A stretch of DNA of 29,323 nucleotides from an uncultured bacterium (lineage in GTDB: Bacteria; Actinomycetota; Coriobacteriia; Coriobacteriales; Coriobacteriaceae), in contig CAJMRE010000026.1 in NCBI GenBank assembly GCA_905215755.1, forward strand, positions 1 through 29,323, read 5' to 3'. Both the position numbers and the translations under genes were made by a program. Below, piece by piece: positions 9,713 to 17,407 of this stretch. Position 1 is the first letter of the stretch. Each line of letters opens with the position of its first letter. The notes beneath the pieces were generated by a model. The model saw only the letters and a list, made by a program, of their open reading frames with translations, searched no databases and was not told where the DNA came from.

Positions 9713-10432
9713 CTATCGCTTGGAGTTGACGCGGTAGTGGAAGATCTCGGGATGCGTGCGGGCATGCGTGACCTCGAACAAGATGCCGTCCGAGGTGTAC
9801 GACTGGCTCTCCATGACGGCAACGCAGTTGTATTTGCCAAGGTCAAGATAGCTGCAGTCCTCATCGTTGGCAAGCTCGACGCTCACCGTACGGCGACTCG
9901 CCATCACTTTGACGCCGCGTTTGTGCTCCAGATAGTCGTAAATTGACTTTGCAGCGATCTCGGGCGTCAGGCCTTTGGCGATCGACTCCAGAAAATAGCC
10001 GTGGTCCACCTGGCGAGCGCTACCGTTAAGGCTACGGACGCGCACCACGCGAATCAACTCCTCGCCCACCTTAAAGCCCAGGTGACGAGAGAGTTGCTCG
10101 GTGCAGACCAGATGTTCAAAAGACTTAACGTCCGTCGATGCAACGGCATTGTTGCGCTTTGCAAACTCGCCAAACGACTCAACCTCTTCGAGTGCGCCCA
10201 ACATGTCGGTTTCGCCCTTAAGCCAAATAACGCGCACGCCCTTGCCGTGTATGGGCTGCACAAACATCCCGTCGGCCAGCATACTCAAGGCGCGACGGAC
10301 GGTATTGCGAGTGCATCCGAACTCCGCGGTCAGCTCGGCTTCGGTTGGCAGCATCTCCTGAAACGCATAGGTCCCATTAATGATGCGCGAGCGTATTTCT
10401 CGGTAGATTCCTTCGTATATCGCTTTTGGCAT
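9713..10432 (-). CDS. GntR-family transcriptional regulator with UTRA domain
   Basis: The protein is a 239-residue HutC/TreR-type regulator. Residues 1-70 form the GntR winged helix (MPKAIYEGIYREIRSRI, LPTEAELTAEFGCTRNTVRRAL, HGKGVRVI). Residues about 90-235 form the ligand-sensing UTRA domain, ending with the typical MESQSYTSDGILFEVTHART block. The start ATG 10432 has GAGGTG upstream; a longer in-frame reading from 10477 adds 15 residues with no support. UTRA repressors often sense sugar phosphates, for example trehalose-6-phosphate for TreR. Lying between a sugar ABC operon and a divergent maltose-type PTS gene, it is the obvious candidate to bind the TTGTTTAAACAA-like sites at all these promoters, including its own. 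Effector and operator are inferred. Confidence 0.9.
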   Translation of the reverse strand: MPKAIYEGIYREIRSRIINGTYAFQEMLPTEAELTAEFGCTRNTVRRALSMLADGMFVQPIHGKGVRVIWLKGETDMLGALEEVESFGEFAKRNNAVASTDVKSFEHLVCTEQLSRHLGFKVGEELIRVVRVRSLNGSARQVDHGYFLESIAKGLTPEIAAKSIYDYLEHKRGVKVMASRRTVSVELANDEDCSYLDLGKYNCVAVMESQSYTSDGILFEVTHARTHPEIFHYRVNSKR

Positions 10433-10486
10433 TGTTTCACCTCTATATTGTTCATTTCCGGCTAGGCACGATAGCATTTCTTAAAG

Positions 10487-10496
10487 TTGTTTAAAC
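10487..10496. promoter_or_regulatory. Operator-like site at the gntR promoter
   Basis: TTGTTTAAAC contains the perfect palindrome GTTTAAAC. It lies 55 bases upstream of the gntR start and would allow autorepression. On the minus strand a weak -10-like TATCGT lies downstream of it. A separate dyad AACCGT-TG-ACGGTT occurs at 10523-10536. Confidence 0.55.
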
Positions 10497-10595
10497 CGAA
10501 TATCGGTAAAGCGACAGGATTTAACCGTTGACGGTTTCTGTCATGCCCAAATCGGTTTCGCTCAAAACTGCCGGTACGACAATCGTCTGGTCCTC

Positions 10596-10618
10596 TACAA
10601 TGAATCCATTGTTTAAAC
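10596..10618 (+). promoter_or_regulatory. PTS gene promoter -10 and operator-like site
   Basis: TACAAT (10596-10601) is a good -10 hexamer, followed at 10609-10618 by TTGTTTAAAC. This places the palindrome over the probable transcription start, a normal position for a repressor. The site overlaps AAACGTTT (10615-10622), another small palindrome. A matching -35 is not obvious. Confidence 0.5.
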
Positions 10619-10661
10619 GTTTCCCCACGCGCAACGCGCCTCGATATTCGGAAGGCAGAAC

Positions 10662-13112
10662 ATGCTGCAAAAAATCCAACGCTTTGGCGGGGCAATGTTC
10701 GCTCCCGCCATGCTGTTTTCTATATCAGGCCTCATGGTCGGCGTCTCCGCTCTCGCAACGACTGCGGACATCGTCGGCGATCTCGCCGTATACGGAACCC
10801 CTTGGTACGTTTTTTGGACCATCATCCAGCGCGGCTCGTGGACTGTCTTTAAACGCCTCCCGCTCCTTTTTGCCGTAGCGCTGCCCATCGGTCTTGCCCA
10901 AAAACAACCGGCTCGTTGCTGCCTCGAGGCTCTCGTCGCCTATTTTGCCTACTGCTTCTTTTTGAGCGAGATCATTAAGCTGAGCGGAGACAACCTTGGA
11001 CTTGAGTACCCGTCATCTTTGACCTCCGCCAGCGGTATCACCGTCATCGACGGCATCAAGACGCTCGACACCGGCATTATCGGCCCGCTGGCGGTATCGG
11101 CAACCGTCGTCGCCATCCATGACCGCTTCTACGATGCCAAGATTCCCGATTGGCTCGGCACCTTCTCGGGCTCCTCGCTGGTCTACCTCATTAGCTTTTT
11201 TGCCGTGTTTGCCCTTGCCGCTATCTCGGCCGCCATCGTGCCCTACGTATACGATGTAACCGATACGCTGCGTCACGCGCTTGCAGGCGTCGGTCCCTTT
11301 GGCGTGGGCATCTTTGTCTTTTTAGAACGAGCACTCGAGCCCTTTGGTCTGCACCACCTGCTCTACATGCCGATCTACTACGACAACCTGGTCATTAACG
11401 ACGGCATCTACGCCACGTGGAGCAGTTTGCTCCCCATCCTCTCCCATAGCACGCGCCCCCTTAATGAGCTTGCGCCGTGGGCCGGTTTTACCGCCACCGG
11501 CTGGGTCAAAGTCTTTGGCCTTCCTGCCATCGCAGCTGCGTTCTACTCCACCGCAAAACCCGAGCGCCGCGCCGGCCTCAGGGTCATCCTTGCTCCCGCC
11601 ATCATCGCCTCGGTGGTTTGCGGCGTTACCGAGCCACTCGAGTTTCTCTTTATGTTCACCCACCCCGGTCTCTTTTTGCTCTACGCCGTCTTATCGTCTT
11701 GCCTTGCCACAGCCATGAATCTCTTTGGCATCGTCGGCATCTTCTCGGGCGGCCTCATGGAGATGGCAGCCTTCAACTTTATTCCGCTCATGCGCACGCA
11801 TGCCGGTGCCTATCTTTTGGCGCTCGGTATCGGCCTTGCCTTTAGCCTCATCTTTTTTGTTAGTTTTCGAGCACTCATCTTGGTCTATGACCTTAAGACG
11901 CCGGGCCGCGAGAATCATGTCGCCAATCGCGCGGCAATCGATTGTTTAACGGGAAGCGACTTTGCCAAAGAGCAATCTCCCAATGACGAGGTCAATAGTC
12001 GATCCGATCAAGATCACGTCCTCGCTGAGCGGGTAATTCAGCTTTTAGGTGGCGTTGGCAATATCGTGGGCGCAACCAACTGCGCCACGCGCCTGCGCGT
12101 CGAGGTCGCAGACCCTTCCATCGTTGCAGATAACGCGTCGTTTGTCGCGGTGGGCGCCAAGGGCCTTATCATTACGGGCAAGACCGCCCAGGTGATTATC
12201 GGCATCTCCGTTCCCCGCGTTAAAGAGCATTTTGACCAGATCATGGGCCTCGAGCCGGGATTTGTGCCCACCACCTCGGCCTCCCCTGCCGCCAGCGCAG
12301 CCCATAAGCGCGGCGACATCTGCTTCTTCGATATCGACGGAACGCTCGCCTGGCAAGACCCCAGGCTCGCCCAAGACCTTCCCGAAGACGAGCGGGACCT
12401 CTCCCCCTATCCCAACGAGGCGGTTTCGCAGGCAATCCGCGATTTCGTTGCAAACGGCAACATGGCCTTTATCTGCACAGGGCGCACCCTCAGTTGCATC
12501 CACCCCAAACTTCTTGAGCTGCCCTGGACCGGCATCGTCTGTCTTGCGGGCGGTTACGCCGAGATCAACGGACACGCAATTCGCGATCTGTCGATGACGC
12601 CCAGTATGCTGCAGCGTCTTGCCCCCTATCTTGAGCAGTCGGGCGAAGTCATCCGCTTTGAGGGCCTCAACGGCGTCGTGCGCATGAGTGCTGATGCCCC
12701 CGATGCTCCCGGATACGCGCGCACCCTGGGCGACGCAGTCACGCAGCTGCAACATTACAGTGCCTACAAGATCTTGATGTCTACATCGCTCGCCAACCAC
12801 ATCGCTCAAGATAAGGCACTTGAGCCGCTGTTGTGCTTTAACGAGCTCGAACTCGAGGTAACCGAAATCTCGCCCCGCGAATGCACGAAGCGCGGGGGCA
12901 TCCAGTCTGTACTCGACGCCCTCGATCCCCACCATGGAACCGTATACGGCATCGGCGACGCCAGCAATGACGTCTCGCTGATGAACGCCGTCGATGTCGG
13001 TATCGCCATGGGCAACGCGCCGGACTATCTCAAAAAGCGCGCCGACTACATCACCGACTCGGTCGACAAAGATGGCGTCGTCAAGGCGCTCGAGCACTTT
13101 AGGCTTATATAA
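10662..13112 (+). CDS. PTS EIICB (maltose/alpha-glucoside type) fused to Cof-type HAD phosphatase
   Basis: The first ~425 residues are a glucose-superfamily EIIC closest in sequence to Bacillus MalP: MLQKIQRFGGAMFAPAMLF at the N-terminus, IKTLDTGIIG, ERALEPFGLHHLLYMP, and GVTEPLEF with Glu324. Residues ~447-530 are an EIIB domain with the phosphoacceptor Cys474 in GATNCATRLRV. After a short Ser/Ala-rich linker, residues ~551-816 form a full HAD phosphatase: motif I DIDGT with Asp557 and Asp559, motif II Thr606 in CTGRT, motif III Lys743, motif IV GDASND with Asp766 and Asp770. A large cap lies between motifs II and III, as in Cof/IIB enzymes. No EIIA domain is present, so one must act in trans. 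The start has GGAAGG six bases upstream. The fusion suggests import as sugar phosphate followed by dephosphorylation; this role is inferred. Confidence 0.9.
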   Translation: MLQKIQRFGGAMFAPAMLFSISGLMVGVSALATTADIVGDLAVYGTPWYVFWTIIQRGSWTVFKRLPLLFAVALPIGLAQKQPARCCLEALVAYFAYCFFLSEIIKLSGDNLGLEYPSSLTSASGITVIDGIKTLDTGIIGPLAVSATVVAIHDRFYDAKIPDWLGTFSGSSLVYLISFFAVFALAAISAAIVPYVYDVTDTLRHALAGVGPFGVGIFVFLERALEPFGLHHLLYMPIYYDNLVINDGIYATWSSLLPILSHSTRPLNELAPWAGFTATGWVKVFGLPAIAAAFYSTAKPERRAGLRVILAPAIIASVVCGVTEPLEFLFMFTHPGLFLLYAVLSSCLATAMNLFGIVGIFSGGLMEMAAFNFIPLMRTHAGAYLLALGIGLAFSLIFFVSFRALILVYDLKTPGRENHVANRAAIDCLTGSDFAKEQSPNDEVNSRSDQDHVLAERVIQLLGGVGNIVGATNCATRLRVEVADPSIVADNASFVAVGAKGLIITGKTAQVIIGISVPRVKEHFDQIMGLEPGFVPTTSASPAASAAHKRGDICFFDIDGTLAWQDPRLAQDLPEDERDLSPYPNEAVSQAIRDFVANGNMAFICTGRTLSCIHPKLLELPWTGIVCLAGGYAEINGHAIRDLSMTPSMLQRLAPYLEQSGEVIRFEGLNGVVRMSADAPDAPGYARTLGDAVTQLQHYSAYKILMSTSLANHIAQDKALEPLLCFNELELEVTEISPRECTKRGGIQSVLDALDPHHGTVYGIGDASNDVSLMNAVDVGIAMGNAPDYLKKRADYITDSVDKDGVVKALEHFRLI

Positions 13113-13186
13113 GCAGCCGGCACGCGCACGCGTCCCGTTTCCCCAAATCGCCAAAACAGACGCGCCGGCAACTCCAATGTGGCAAT

Positions 13187-14251
13187 ATGGTATCTGCACA
13201 CCGCAACGATGTAACCCAAGAAAGAATGCGAGAACCCGTGTCCAGTCCGTTTACCAGCTTTTTAGCCCAGCACTTTGACCAGATTAACGACTATCTGGCC
13301 ACGTTCTTTGACGGACAGGCGACCTCTGCCGATATCGAGCGCTACCTGTACGCGCCGCTCTCGGCTTTTACGGCCAACGCCGGCAAGCGCCACCGCCCGC
13401 TTATCTGCATGCTCGCCGCAACCGCAGTGGGCGGTAGCTTTGAGAGCGCTCGCAGCGCCGCGGCAGCTATCGAGCATTTCCAGTCGGGCGCACTGATCCA
13501 CGACGACATCGCCGACAACGGACAGCTTCGTCGAGGCAAGCCCTGCATGCACCTTACCGAGGGCACGGGCCTTGCCATCAATTGTGGCGACCTGGCGCTC
13601 ACCATGGTCACCAAGACGGTTCTCGACGACCCCACGCTGGAGTCCGACGTGAAGCTGCGCGTGCTCCACGAGCTTACCGAGATGATCGTCCGCACCATCG
13701 AGGGTCAAGCGCTCGACCTGGGTTGGGTCCGTGACGGGCGCTTTGATATCTCGGTTGATGACTACCTGGACATGGCGACGCACAAGACCGCGTTTTACAG
13801 CGGAGCCACGCCGCTTGCCGCCGGAGCCATTATCGGCGGCGGCAGCGATGAGCAAATCGAAGCGCTGCGCGCCTTTGGCCTGCACACGGGCCTTGCCTTT
13901 CAGATTCAGGACGACCTGCTCAACCTTGTCGGCACTAAGGAAGCCGCCAACAAGGACTTCCGCACCGACATCACCGAGGGCAAGCGCACGCTTGTCGCCG
14001 TTCATGCCCTCTCTGATGAGCGCCACCACGACGAGGTCGAGGAGCTTCTTTCCTCGGGCACCGATGATCCCGCGCAGCTCGCACGCGCCGTGGATATCTT
14101 CCAAGAGACCGGCTCCATCGATTATGCCCGCACTTACGCGCTCGACCTGACCGCTAAGGCCAAAGCGGCCATCGAGAACGTTGAGCTTGATCCGCACGCA
14201 CGCGAGCTGTTCCTCTCCATGGCAGATTTCTTTGTGGAGCGCCTTAACTAA
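13187..14251 (+). CDS. Polyprenyl diphosphate synthase (trans-isoprenyl transferase)
   Basis: This enzyme chains isopentenyl diphosphate onto an allylic diphosphate, giving a precursor of quinone or cell-envelope lipids. The first Asp-rich motif HDDIAD (Asp106, Asp107, Asp110 from ATG 13187) is followed by the expected RRGKP. The second region reads QIQDDLLN (Asp242, Asp243, Asn246), where most relatives have Asp at the last position. KTAFYSGATPLAAGA and the DFRTDITEGKRT block are also typical. The length of 354 residues is normal or slightly long. The start is uncertain: neither ATG 13187, ATG 13226 nor GTG 13238 has a clear ribosome binding site, and the family homology begins around SPFTSFLAQHFDQIN. 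The product chain length cannot be read from the sequence. It follows the PTS gene by 74 bases but is probably unrelated in function. Confidence 0.88.
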   Translation: MVSAHRNDVTQERMREPVSSPFTSFLAQHFDQINDYLATFFDGQATSADIERYLYAPLSAFTANAGKRHRPLICMLAATAVGGSFESARSAAAAIEHFQSGALIHDDIADNGQLRRGKPCMHLTEGTGLAINCGDLALTMVTKTVLDDPTLESDVKLRVLHELTEMIVRTIEGQALDLGWVRDGRFDISVDDYLDMATHKTAFYSGATPLAAGAIIGGGSDEQIEALRAFGLHTGLAFQIQDDLLNLVGTKEAANKDFRTDITEGKRTLVAVHALSDERHHDEVEELLSSGTDDPAQLARAVDIFQETGSIDYARTYALDLTAKAKAAIENVELDPHARELFLSMADFFVERLN

Positions 14252-14389
14252 CGGGGGTTATAAAACCTGTCAGCAGCGTATTTAGGCACAACTTGCTACA
14301 CTGTTGAGTGCATGTTTATGCATCCCTTTGCGTTGTCTATCCGACAGACGCTCAAATAGTACGAATGGTACGCCGAAAGGGGTTCGTTC

Positions 14390-15295
14390 ATGGAACCTAT
14401 TACAACGGGCATGCAAGGAGCAGCCGTCGAGGACGTGCAGTCTCGTCTCCTGCAGCTCGGCTACACGATTGATGCCGCCGAAGTCACCGACAAGTACTTT
14501 GGAGCCACCACTGAGCAGGCCGTCAGCACCTTCAGGCTCGACAGCGGCCTTGCTGCCGGTCATGCCGTCGATATCCCCTGCTGGAGCGCCCTTGTAAACG
14601 CTTCGTATAAGCTGGGCGACCGCACCCTCTATCTACGCATGCCCAATTTCCATGGCGCCGATGTGCAGGCCCTGCAGCGCGCTCTCAACGTTTTGGGCTT
14701 TGCCTGTGGCGAAGACGACGGCTACTTTGGTCCGCATACCGAGGCCGCCCTGCAGCAGTTCCAGGAAAATGTCGGCCTGTTTGCCGACGGCATGGCCTTC
14801 CAGGACACCTACGCCTACATCAACCGCCTGCACCATGTGTGGGAGGGCAAGCCCTCGGTCACCGAAGCCGAGTCCCGTATCGGTTTTGCTCGCGCCGCCA
14901 ACGTGCTCGAGCGCTTCCAGATCGCCGTTATCGGCGAGGACCCCATCGCACGCAGCGTTGCGTCGCGCATGTGGAATATCGCCACGGCAACGACCGACAA
15001 CAGCGGCATGATGCTCTGCGACTCCGAGGTCCCAACCGACGTAGATCTGGTGCTCGAGATCGCAAGCGACGAGCTGCCCGCCGACGCCGCACCGCGCGCC
15101 ACGATTGCCCTCGCCGAGTGCCACAACTTGGCCCAGCGCATCCGCACTGCCAATGTCGCCGCGCAGCAGAAGCCGGCTCGCATTCGCATTGAGCTCACGG
15201 GCATGACGCGCTACAACGGCACCTTCACGGCCAGCGACGCGCAGACACTCGCCGTACGCCTGCTCGATGGCGTTTGCGATGCCCTCGCAGATTAG
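14390..15295 (+). CDS. Cytoplasmic protein with two peptidoglycan-binding_1 modules
   Basis: The N-terminal half holds two PG_binding_1-type three-helix modules: residues about 5-72 (GMQGAAVEDVQSRLLQLGY ... YFGATTEQAVSTFR) and about 85-148 (GADVQALQRALNVLGF ... GYFGPHTEAALQQFQ). There is no signal peptide or membrane segment, so the protein should stay in the cytoplasm. Residues ~175-301 contain an alternating strand/helix pattern (FQIAVIGEDPIARSVASRM, DLVLEIAS, ARIRIELTG, LAVRLLDGV) that could be a degenerate amidase_3 fold, since a similar two-module arrangement occurs in the cytoplasmic actinobacterial regulator CwlM. The zinc ligands of active amidases are not evident. ATG 14390 has AAAGGGG eight bases upstream. 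The modules are well supported; the amidase remnant and a role in wall-synthesis control are inferred. Confidence 0.75.
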   Translation: MEPITTGMQGAAVEDVQSRLLQLGYTIDAAEVTDKYFGATTEQAVSTFRLDSGLAAGHAVDIPCWSALVNASYKLGDRTLYLRMPNFHGADVQALQRALNVLGFACGEDDGYFGPHTEAALQQFQENVGLFADGMAFQDTYAYINRLHHVWEGKPSVTEAESRIGFARAANVLERFQIAVIGEDPIARSVASRMWNIATATTDNSGMMLCDSEVPTDVDLVLEIASDELPADAAPRATIALAECHNLAQRIRTANVAAQQKPARIRIELTGMTRYNGTFTASDAQTLAVRLLDGVCDALAD

Positions 15296-15333
15296 GTAAA
15301 CTAAACGAGTTGCTTTTGGGCAACACCACACAT

Positions 15334-15408
15334 TGGGACGTAGTTCAACGGTAGAACTCCGGTTTTTGGTGCCGGCTGTTGGGGGTTCGAATCCCTCCGT
15401 CCCAGCCA
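15334..15408 (+). tRNA. tRNA-Gln (anticodon TTG)
   Basis: A complete cloverleaf can be folded. The acceptor stem is TGGGACG with CGTCCCA (15334-15340, 15398-15404), the D arm contains AGTTCAACGGTAGAACT, and the anticodon stem CCGGT/GCCGG encloses the loop TTTTGGT with anticodon TTG. The T arm is GGGGG-TTCGAAT-CCCTC. The discriminator is G and CCA is encoded (15406-15408). Confidence 0.95.
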
Positions 15409-15415
15409 AAGAAAC

Positions 15416-15454
15416 AAGCCTCTCGAACGCATAGCCGATCGGGAGGCTTTTCTT
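15416..15454 (+). terminator. Terminator after tRNA-Gln
   Basis: AAGCCTCTCG (15416-15425) pairs with CGGGAGGCTT (15440-15449) with one G-U pair, followed by TTTCTT. Confidence 0.8.
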
Positions 15455-15460
15455 GTGAGC

Positions 15461-15595
15461 AAGCGGAGGGATTCGAACCCGCAAGGGTGCGGAGCTGAGG
15501 AAACGCGAAGCGTTTTCCAGCGCAGCACGCAAGGAGCGAAGCGACGCAGCGGAGCGCGGCCGCCGACCAGGCGGACGCGGAATCCCTCCGTCCCA
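15461..15595. repeat. tRNA 3'-end remnants flanking a GC-rich block (possible attachment-site scar)
   Basis: GAATCCCTCCGTCCCA at 15580-15595 is an exact 16-base direct copy of the 3' end of tRNA-Gln (15389-15404). At the other end, 15464-15474 carries the inverted CGGAGGGATTC, which continues into GAACCCGC, resembling the T arm of a different tRNA read on the minus strand. Between them is a GC-rich block with the hairpin GGAAACGC-GAA-GCGTTTTCC. No intact tRNA can be folded here. The arrangement fits a scar left by an element that integrated at the tRNA, or a local repeat derived from tRNA ends. Confidence 0.6.
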
Positions 15596-15636
15596 TACCA
15601 GCAACGGGCTCCCCACATCTCGACTTACCAGCCAAA

Positions 15637-15667
15637 CCGGCACTTAGGGACGTTCCTAAAGTGCCGG
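15637..15667. terminator. Hairpin downstream of the DUF4143 ATPase gene
   Basis: CCGGCACTT (15637-15645) pairs with AAGTGCCGG (15659-15667), with a further partly paired interior. There is only a weak U-tract on either strand, so it is a tentative terminator for the minus-strand ATPase gene ending at 15711. Confidence 0.4.
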
Positions 15668-15710
15668 TCATCAACATGGTGCCGTGCGGCCCCGGCGGGC
15701 CGGCGTAGCA

Positions 15711-17081
15711 TTACAGACCAAGCGACCATTTCCATGCGGGAATAACCTCGATGACGCCATGCTCCGTTTTGATCTGGGTCGCCTCGCGCAGCGTGATGAT
15801 ATTGGCATCCTTGATACCGGTTTTTACCATAGCAACCTCAAGGGAACCAACTTCACGCCTGCGCGTTTTCTCTGCCGTCATATCGACTGTCACCTGGTAA
15901 AGCGCGTATGGTTCCGATGCCAAAGCGTCGCCGACCAAGAAATCAACTTTTTCTCGTGCTTGCGTTGGAGCCGTAAATGAAGTCACCGTTTCCAACCGGC
16001 CGTTTGCCGTACGGCGCATGAGTTCAGCATAAATCGCAGTCTCCAAACGCTTTCCTATATCCTGCTGATTAGCACGCGATGTTGCATATGCCATCCCCTG
16101 GTCGACGGCATAGACCTTGTCTGTTGTCGTTGTCTTAGGAGCCAAAGAAGTTGAATACTCCGGAAGTAATCCAATGAGATGAGCCTGCTGGAATAAACGA
16201 ACGAGTTCGTTTATTTTTTCCCATGACGCTCGATATCCGACAGACTTTAAGGCTTCCAACAAACTGTTAACCGAAAGGTCGCAACCCGTGTTTCGAAGGC
16301 AGAAGAGCCCTACTTGGTTGGCAAGAGCGATATCCGTGCGCCCGCTCCGCTCGAGAATGTCTCGTGCAACAACATCTCGCAAATAGGCTTGAAGCATCTG
16401 AATACGCGAACCGGCATCAAGCTCCTGAACCCCAGGAAAGCCACCCTCTATGAGATAACGGTCATATGCCGATTCCAGAACAGTTCGCCGCTGCGGAGAA
16501 ACAGCTGGAGCCCCAGCACTAGTAGACATATCCGGCGTTTCAATGTGATGAAACGCACAATACTCGCGGAATGAAAGCGGATGCATAGCGTGCTCTTGCG
16601 AGCGACCGCGAAACTGCGTCGCTATTTCATCGGCAGATAGTTTTGAGGACGATCCGGTGATAACAAGCGTTACGCTCTCGTGCTCCGCCAAACGCTGACA
16701 AACGCCCTGCCAGCCATCGGTCTCCTGCACCTCATCCAGAAAGAGATAACAGCCTTTCGTTCGCGCTGAGGGAACCTGCCGCCAATACTCTTCCAAAATG
16801 TCGCTCATGAGCGTGTCCGGCGCCGGTCGAAGACGGTCATCAGCAAAATTGAAATAGAAGATACGCTCGGCATCGACACCGCGATCGATAAGGCGACGAA
16901 TCCATTGAAACGCATAGAACGTTTTGCCGCAGCGCCTGATACCCGTGATGATATGGACAAGATTGAACGGCTTTGGCTCAGGAAGATCACTGATGGCATC
17001 GTCTCGATGCACGACGTGAGGAATCTCAAAGGAACGGGCCTCGGCAACAATCTCTGCAATACCCAACGCTGTAGGCGCCAT
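15711..17081 (-). CDS. AAA_14 / DUF4143 ATPase
   Basis: The protein is 456 residues. The N-terminal AAA_14 domain has a Walker A GIRRCGKT (residues 47-54, Lys53), a Walker B YLFLDEVQ with Asp116 and Glu117, and the sensor-like VITGSSSKL followed by GRSQEHAMHPLSFREY, all diagnostic for this family. The C-terminal half (about 215-456) has the DUF4143 features YLRDVVARDILERSG and, near the end, a restriction-endonuclease-like EKVDFLV. The family is scattered by horizontal transfer; its biological role is unsettled. The DNA is visibly more AT-rich than its neighbours and lies beside tRNA-derived repeats, suggesting acquisition. The start ATG 17081 has AAAGGAG six bases upstream. Two tandem palindromes directly upstream suggest tight control. 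Confidence 0.88.
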   Translation of the reverse strand: MAPTALGIAEIVAEARSFEIPHVVHRDDAISDLPEPKPFNLVHIITGIRRCGKTFYAFQWIRRLIDRGVDAERIFYFNFADDRLRPAPDTLMSDILEEYWRQVPSARTKGCYLFLDEVQETDGWQGVCQRLAEHESVTLVITGSSSKLSADEIATQFRGRSQEHAMHPLSFREYCAFHHIETPDMSTSAGAPAVSPQRRTVLESAYDRYLIEGGFPGVQELDAGSRIQMLQAYLRDVVARDILERSGRTDIALANQVGLFCLRNTGCDLSVNSLLEALKSVGYRASWEKINELVRLFQQAHLIGLLPEYSTSLAPKTTTTDKVYAVDQGMAYATSRANQQDIGKRLETAIYAELMRRTANGRLETVTSFTAPTQAREKVDFLVGDALASEPYALYQVTVDMTAEKTRRREVGSLEVAMVKTGIKDANIITLREATQIKTEHGVIEVIPAWKWSLGL

Positions 17082-17111
17082 AATGCTCTCCTTTCAACAT
17101 CTTGAGTATAT

Positions 17112-17170
17112 AACTTCTCGTCCTACAAGAGAAGTTTCAGCTACAACTTCTCGTCCTACACTAGAAGTTT
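17112..17170 (-). promoter_or_regulatory. Two tandem 26-bp palindromic repeats at the DUF4143 ATPase promoter
   Basis: AACTTCTCGTCCTACA begins a 26-base unit at 17112-17137 and again at 17145-17170, 33 bases apart. Each unit is an inverted repeat (AACTTCTC with GAGAAGTT, and AACTTCT with AGAAGTT). On the minus strand TATATACT (a -10-like element) follows the repeat nearest the gene. The layout is that of paired operators over a promoter, about 30-90 bases before the start codon. The binding protein is unknown. Confidence 0.7.
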
Positions 17171-17207
17171 GAGGTAGATTTTCAGGCATGTCCCAAAAAT
17201 CTACCTC
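17171..17207. repeat. Perfect 12-bp inverted repeat
   Basis: GAGGTAGATTTT (17171-17182) pairs perfectly with AAAATCTACCTC (17196-17207) around a 13-base loop, directly next to the tandem operators. It could be a terminator for incoming transcription or a further regulatory site. In 17208-17344 I see nothing else. Confidence 0.55.
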
Positions 17208-17344
17208 CAAAAGATAGGCGCCCCAGGCCCGTTAGGACCAAGAGCGCCTTACATCTAGAAATCATCAGCCCAGTTCCGAAAAGCGAGCCGCTTGCGACAA
17301 CCAAGTAGCCACAGGCCCCGGGAGAGCGGGGGCACCGGCTTAGG

Positions 17345-17378
17345 TTTATCGCGAGTTCCGCACGAACAGGAGGCCACT
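17345..17378. repeat. Dispersed intergenic repeat, copy 1
   Basis: TTTATCGCGAGTTCCGCACG followed by AACAGGAGGCCACT recurs at 22218-22251 with three differences in 34 bases. Both copies lie downstream of minus-strand genes and have the same orientation. Confidence 0.65.
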
Positions 17379-17407
17379 AGCCCCGATGTTTTGGACGTGA
17401 CAGCGAG

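Noticed and set aside
15301..15618. Minus-strand frame containing GRRDSNPQQPAPKTGVLPL
   Set aside because: This is the well-known false protein produced by translating the antisense of a tRNA gene; it overlaps tRNA-Gln exactly.
15455..15745. Plus-strand frame starting MSKRRDSNPQG
   Set aside because: It is the translation of an inverted tRNA-like T arm and its GC-rich neighbour, not a gene.
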